7,031 bases of DNA, from positions 1-7,031 of the forward strand of contig JAGVHJ010000460.1 in assembly GCA_020056645.1 (NCBI GenBank), in the 5' to 3' direction. Below the pieces are notes generated by a model. The model was not told the DNA's origin. It worked only from the letters and a program-made list of their open reading frames with translations, and searched no databases. Source of the DNA: Desulfobacterales bacterium (GTDB lineage Bacteria; Desulfobacterota; Desulfobacteria; Desulfobacterales; JAHIVH01). Positions 4,747 to 7,031 of this stretch are shown piece after piece (position 1 is the first letter of the stretch; each line of letters opens with the position of its first letter). Made by a program: the position numbers and the translations under genes.

Positions 4747-5643
4747 TTATTTGCCTTCAATATGCTTCCAGGCGGATCTTACCGTGTTTTTCATGAGCAT
4801 GGTGATGGTCATGGGGCCGACGCCGCCGGGAACGGGTGTGATTTTTCCGCAAATTTCCTTGGCTGCGTCAAAATCCACATCGCCACGGAGAATCGCTTTG
4901 CCCGTTTTTTCATTCATGCCGATCCGGTTGACGCCGACATCAATGACGGTCGAACCAGGTTTGATCCACTCGGGTTTCACGAGGTTGGGCACGCCCGCTG
5001 CCACGATCAGGATATCGGCCCGTTTGCAGTGGGCGGCCAGATCTTTGGTCCGGGTATGAACGATCGTCACGGTGCTGTCTGCGCCCTTGCCTTTTTGGGC
5101 CATCATAATGGCGATGGGTTTACCAACGATATTGGAACGGCCGACAACCACCACTTCAGCTCCCGAGGTCGGGGTTCCGGACCGGACGATCAGTTCCTGG
5201 ATACCTGCGGGCGTACAGGGCGGATAGAGAACTTCGTCGCCGCCGATCATGAGTCTTCCAACGTTGACCGGATGAAAACCGTCCACATCCTTATCCGGAT
5301 TGATCGCGTTTAACACCTTCTTTTCGTCCACATGCTTGGGAAGGGGAAGCTGAATCAGAATACCATGGATGGTGGGATCATTGTTATATTTTTCGATCAG
5401 GGCGAGGAGCGCTTTTTCTGAGATGTCGGCCGGCTGATTGTCCTGAATTTCATGGAAGCCAAGCTCTTCCGCGGTTCTGACTTTTAATGTGACGTAGCTC
5501 ACGGATGCGGGGTTTGCGCCTACAAGAATGGTGACAAGGCCGGGAACTTTTCCGGTCTTGGCCTTCATGCCTTCGACTTCTTTTTTGAGTTCCGCAAGGA
5601 TCTCTTTTCTGATTTCGGTTCCATTGATCAGTTCTGCTGTCAT
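4747..5643 (-). CDS. folD: FolD: methylene-THF dehydrogenase / methenyl-THF cyclohydrolase
   Basis: FolD interconverts 5,10-methylene-, 5,10-methenyl- and 10-formyl-tetrahydrofolate in the cytoplasm. With formate-THF ligase it forms part of the methyl branch of the Wood-Ljungdahl pathway and also supplies one-carbon units for biosynthesis. The 298-residue length is normal to slightly long. Catalytic residues fall at the same numbers as in E. coli FolD: Y50, K54 (in the YxxxK pattern), Q98 (ILIQLPLP) and D121 (PDKDVDGFHP). The NAD(P)-binding signature VVVGRSNIVGKP spans 165-176, and the C-terminal signature PVPGGVGPMT spans 270-279. A few extra residues (about 184-191) sit before the T-V-T-I-V-H-T-R-T strand. 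The start has AAGGAGA 7 nt upstream. The gene is flanked by hairpin terminators on both sides, downstream of fhs. Cofactor preference cannot be read from the sequence with confidence. Confidence 0.96.
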   Translation of the reverse strand: MTAELINGTEIRKEILAELKKEVEGMKAKTGKVPGLVTILVGANPASVSYVTLKVRTAEELGFHEIQDNQPADISEKALLALIEKYNNDPTIHGILIQLPLPKHVDEKKVLNAINPDKDVDGFHPVNVGRLMIGGDEVLYPPCTPAGIQELIVRSGTPTSGAEVVVVGRSNIVGKPIAIMMAQKGKGADSTVTIVHTRTKDLAAHCKRADILIVAAGVPNLVKPEWIKPGSTVIDVGVNRIGMNEKTGKAILRGDVDFDAAKEICGKITPVPGGVGPMTITMLMKNTVRSAWKHIEGK

Positions 5644-5667
5644 ATTTCATTCTCCTTATATAAATGG

Positions 5668-5703
5668 AAAAAGGCGCGACGCAACCGGGCGCCGCGCCTT
5701 TTT
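5668..5703 (-). terminator. Terminator-like hairpin between fhs and folD
   Basis: AAAAAGGCGCG (5668-5678) pairs with CGCGCCTTTTT (5693-5703), an 11-bp stem with a 14-nt loop. The minus strand gives five T after the GC-rich stem and the plus strand gives six, so it is bidirectional in form. It begins about 38 nt past the fhs stop and leaves only 24 nt before the folD start, with no room for a promoter after it. Partial termination with read-through is the likely arrangement. Confidence 0.75.
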
Positions 5704-5741
5704 TGTGTTATGGGATCAACCGATCTCCTGAATAAACCGGT

Positions 5742-7031
5742 TTAGAATACGCCTTGAACCTTGCCGGTTTCCACATCTACATCCACGCGTCTGTATGCCG
5801 GGTTGGAGCTCGATCCTGGCATGAGGCTGATGGCGCCTGCCACCGGAACGATAAAGCCCGCGCCGCCATAGGTCAATACTTCACGAACAGCGAGTCTCCA
5901 TCCTTTGGGAACGCCCTTGAGGGCCGGATTATCGGAGAGTGATAGATGGGTTTTAACCATGCAGAGACCGAGTTTCGCGAGCTTCGGATCGCCTTCGATG
6001 CGTTTCAAGGAGTTTTTCGCTTCAGCGGAATAGTCAACACCGTCTGCTCCGTATACCTCTTTCGCGATCAGTTCGATTCTCTGGCTGACAGGCATATCGA
6101 GGTCATAGAGGAATTTGAAATTATTCTTTTCTTCGCAGGCTTCCATAACGGCGTCCGCGAATTCGAGTGCGCCGTCGCCGCCCTTTAGCCAATGCTCGGA
6201 GAGGGCTACTTTCGCGCCTTCGGCTTCGAGGAGTTCACGTACTTTTTTGATCTCGTTCTTGGTGTCTGTGTAGAAGGAGTTGATGCAGACAACCGGGCTG
6301 ATTCCCGCTTTCCGGACATTTCTGATATGGTGAATGAGGTTTGCGCATCCTTTTTCTACCCATTCAACATTTTCACCTGAGTATTCTGCGGGCATTGCTT
6401 TTCCGGGAACGGGAACGGGCGCGCCGCCGTGGCACTTGAGCGCCCGGATGGTGGCGACAACAACGGCCGCATCGGGAACGAGACCGCTGTAACGGCATTT
6501 GAGGTTCCAGAATTTTTCAAAACCAATGTCCGCGCCAAAGCCGGATTCGGTGACATGGTAGTCGGCCAGTTTGAGGCCGATCTGGTCGGCGATGATGGAG
6601 CTCTGGCCGATGGCGATGTTGGCGAAGGGACCTGCATGCACGATAACCGGCTGGCCTTCGAGGGTTTGAATCAGGTTGGGGTTCAGGGCGTCAACCATCC
6701 ATGCGGTCATTGCTCCCGCCACTTCCAGATCTTCCGTGGTGACCGGGTTTCCTTTTTTGTCATAGGCCACAACGATCTTGCCCATTCTCTCGCGCATGTC
6801 TTTCAGGCTGGTTGCAACAGAGAGAATAGCCATAACTTCGGATGATACGGCGATGGCGAATTTGGATTTCATCATGTAGCCATCTTTTTTACCGTTTACG
6901 CCGTCGATGCCGATGATGATATTTCTGAGGGATTGACAGCAGTAGTCGATGACCCAGCCCATTTCCACGTTGGTGGGGTCGATGTCGAGACGGCGCATCT
7001 TGGTGAGTCTTGCAAGCTGCTCGTCATTGTA
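5742..7031 (-). CDS. fhs: Formate-tetrahydrofolate ligase, C-terminal 429 residues (partial)
   Basis: This enzyme activates formate with ATP onto tetrahydrofolate, giving 10-formyl-THF, the entry step of the Wood-Ljungdahl methyl branch. The reading frame is open to the window edge, so the N-terminus with the ATP-binding P-loop is missing, about 130 residues by comparison with the Moorella enzyme. Over the visible 429 residues I see the family patterns HAGPFANIA (132-140), TESGFGADIGFEKF (161-174), VATIRALKCHGG and the C-terminal MPG (404-406). F253 and W281 are 28 residues apart, as are the pterin-stacking F384 and W412 of Moorella. Several usually invariant stretches differ: HAGPFANIAIGQSS replaces the common HGGPFANIAHGCNS, and SSSNP (407-411) replaces GLPKxP after the C-terminal MPG. 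This suggests a divergent subgroup. The frame is intact and ends with TAA. A methionine at 6998 is internal, not the start. Confidence 0.95.
   Translation of the reverse strand, partial: YNDEQLARLTKMRRLDIDPTNVEMGWVIDYCCQSLRNIIIGIDGVNGKKDGYMMKSKFAIAVSSEVMAILSVATSLKDMRERMGKIVVAYDKKGNPVTTEDLEVAGAMTAWMVDALNPNLIQTLEGQPVIVHAGPFANIAIGQSSIIADQIGLKLADYHVTESGFGADIGFEKFWNLKCRYSGLVPDAAVVVATIRALKCHGGAPVPVPGKAMPAEYSGENVEWVEKGCANLIHHIRNVRKAGISPVVCINSFYTDTKNEIKKVRELLEAEGAKVALSEHWLKGGDGALEFADAVMEACEEKNNFKFLYDLDMPVSQRIELIAKEVYGADGVDYSAEAKNSLKRIEGDPKLAKLGLCMVKTHLSLSDNPALKGVPKGWRLAVREVLTYGGAGFIVPVAGAISLMPGSSSNPAYRRVDVDVETGKVQGVF

Noticed and set aside
4751..5313. Plus-strand open frames opposite folD
   Set aside because: FolD on the minus strand explains this stretch fully with conserved catalytic residues. 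The plus-strand translations are compositional artefacts.
6356..6845. Open frames overlapping fhs on both strands (for example 6356-6637 minus and 6429-6845 plus)
   Set aside because: They lie in other frames of a clearly conserved enzyme gene and encode no recognisable protein. They are shadow frames.

Overview
The window looks like a piece of chromosome from a motile anaerobe of the Desulfobacterota (sulfate-reducer type). Three things suggest this. Methyl-branch Wood-Ljungdahl genes (formate-tetrahydrofolate ligase and FolD) sit beside a CooC/AcsF-type nickel chaperone. FlgM is paired with a protein that resembles the DVU0524 'FlgM-associated' family of Desulfovibrio and its relatives. The candidate flagellar promoters look like sigma-54 and sigma-28 sites. 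The taxonomic call is inferred from gene content, not from a database search.

Layout. Positions 135-2108 hold a divergent pair. A predicted lipoprotein of the PhlG (2,4-diacetylphloroglucinol hydrolase / phloretin hydrolase) family runs leftward, and a TetR-family repressor runs rightward. The space between them carries two identical 18-bp palindromes 46 bp apart. A strong minus-strand promoter (TTGACA, 18 bp, TAGAAT) has its -10 box inside one palindrome, so this looks like a repressor-controlled switch. Positions 2109-2404 are a convergent, non-coding gap with several palindromes.

From 2405 to the right edge every gene is on the minus strand. In transcription order they are fhs (its N-terminus is beyond the window), folD, cooC/acsF, a DVU0524-like protein, flgM, and an unrecognised 153-residue protein. 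Rho-independent-type hairpins lie between fhs and folD and between folD and cooC. The first three genes belong to one-carbon metabolism: formate activation, methenyl/methylene-tetrahydrofolate interconversion, and maturation of CO dehydrogenase/acetyl-CoA synthase.

The flagellar part starts at about 3859. A sigma-28-like promoter (TAAAGTTC, 12 bp, GCCGAAGA) lies just upstream of the DVU0524-like gene and flgM. A good sigma-54 match (TGGCTTG-N4-TTGCT, with exact GG-N10-GC spacing) lies upstream of the unrecognised gene. This places that gene under a different flagellar sigma factor from its neighbours. The points most worth a second look are the lipoprotein version of a PhlG-like hydrolase with its operator pair, and the unknown protein with its own sigma-54-type promoter next to flgM.
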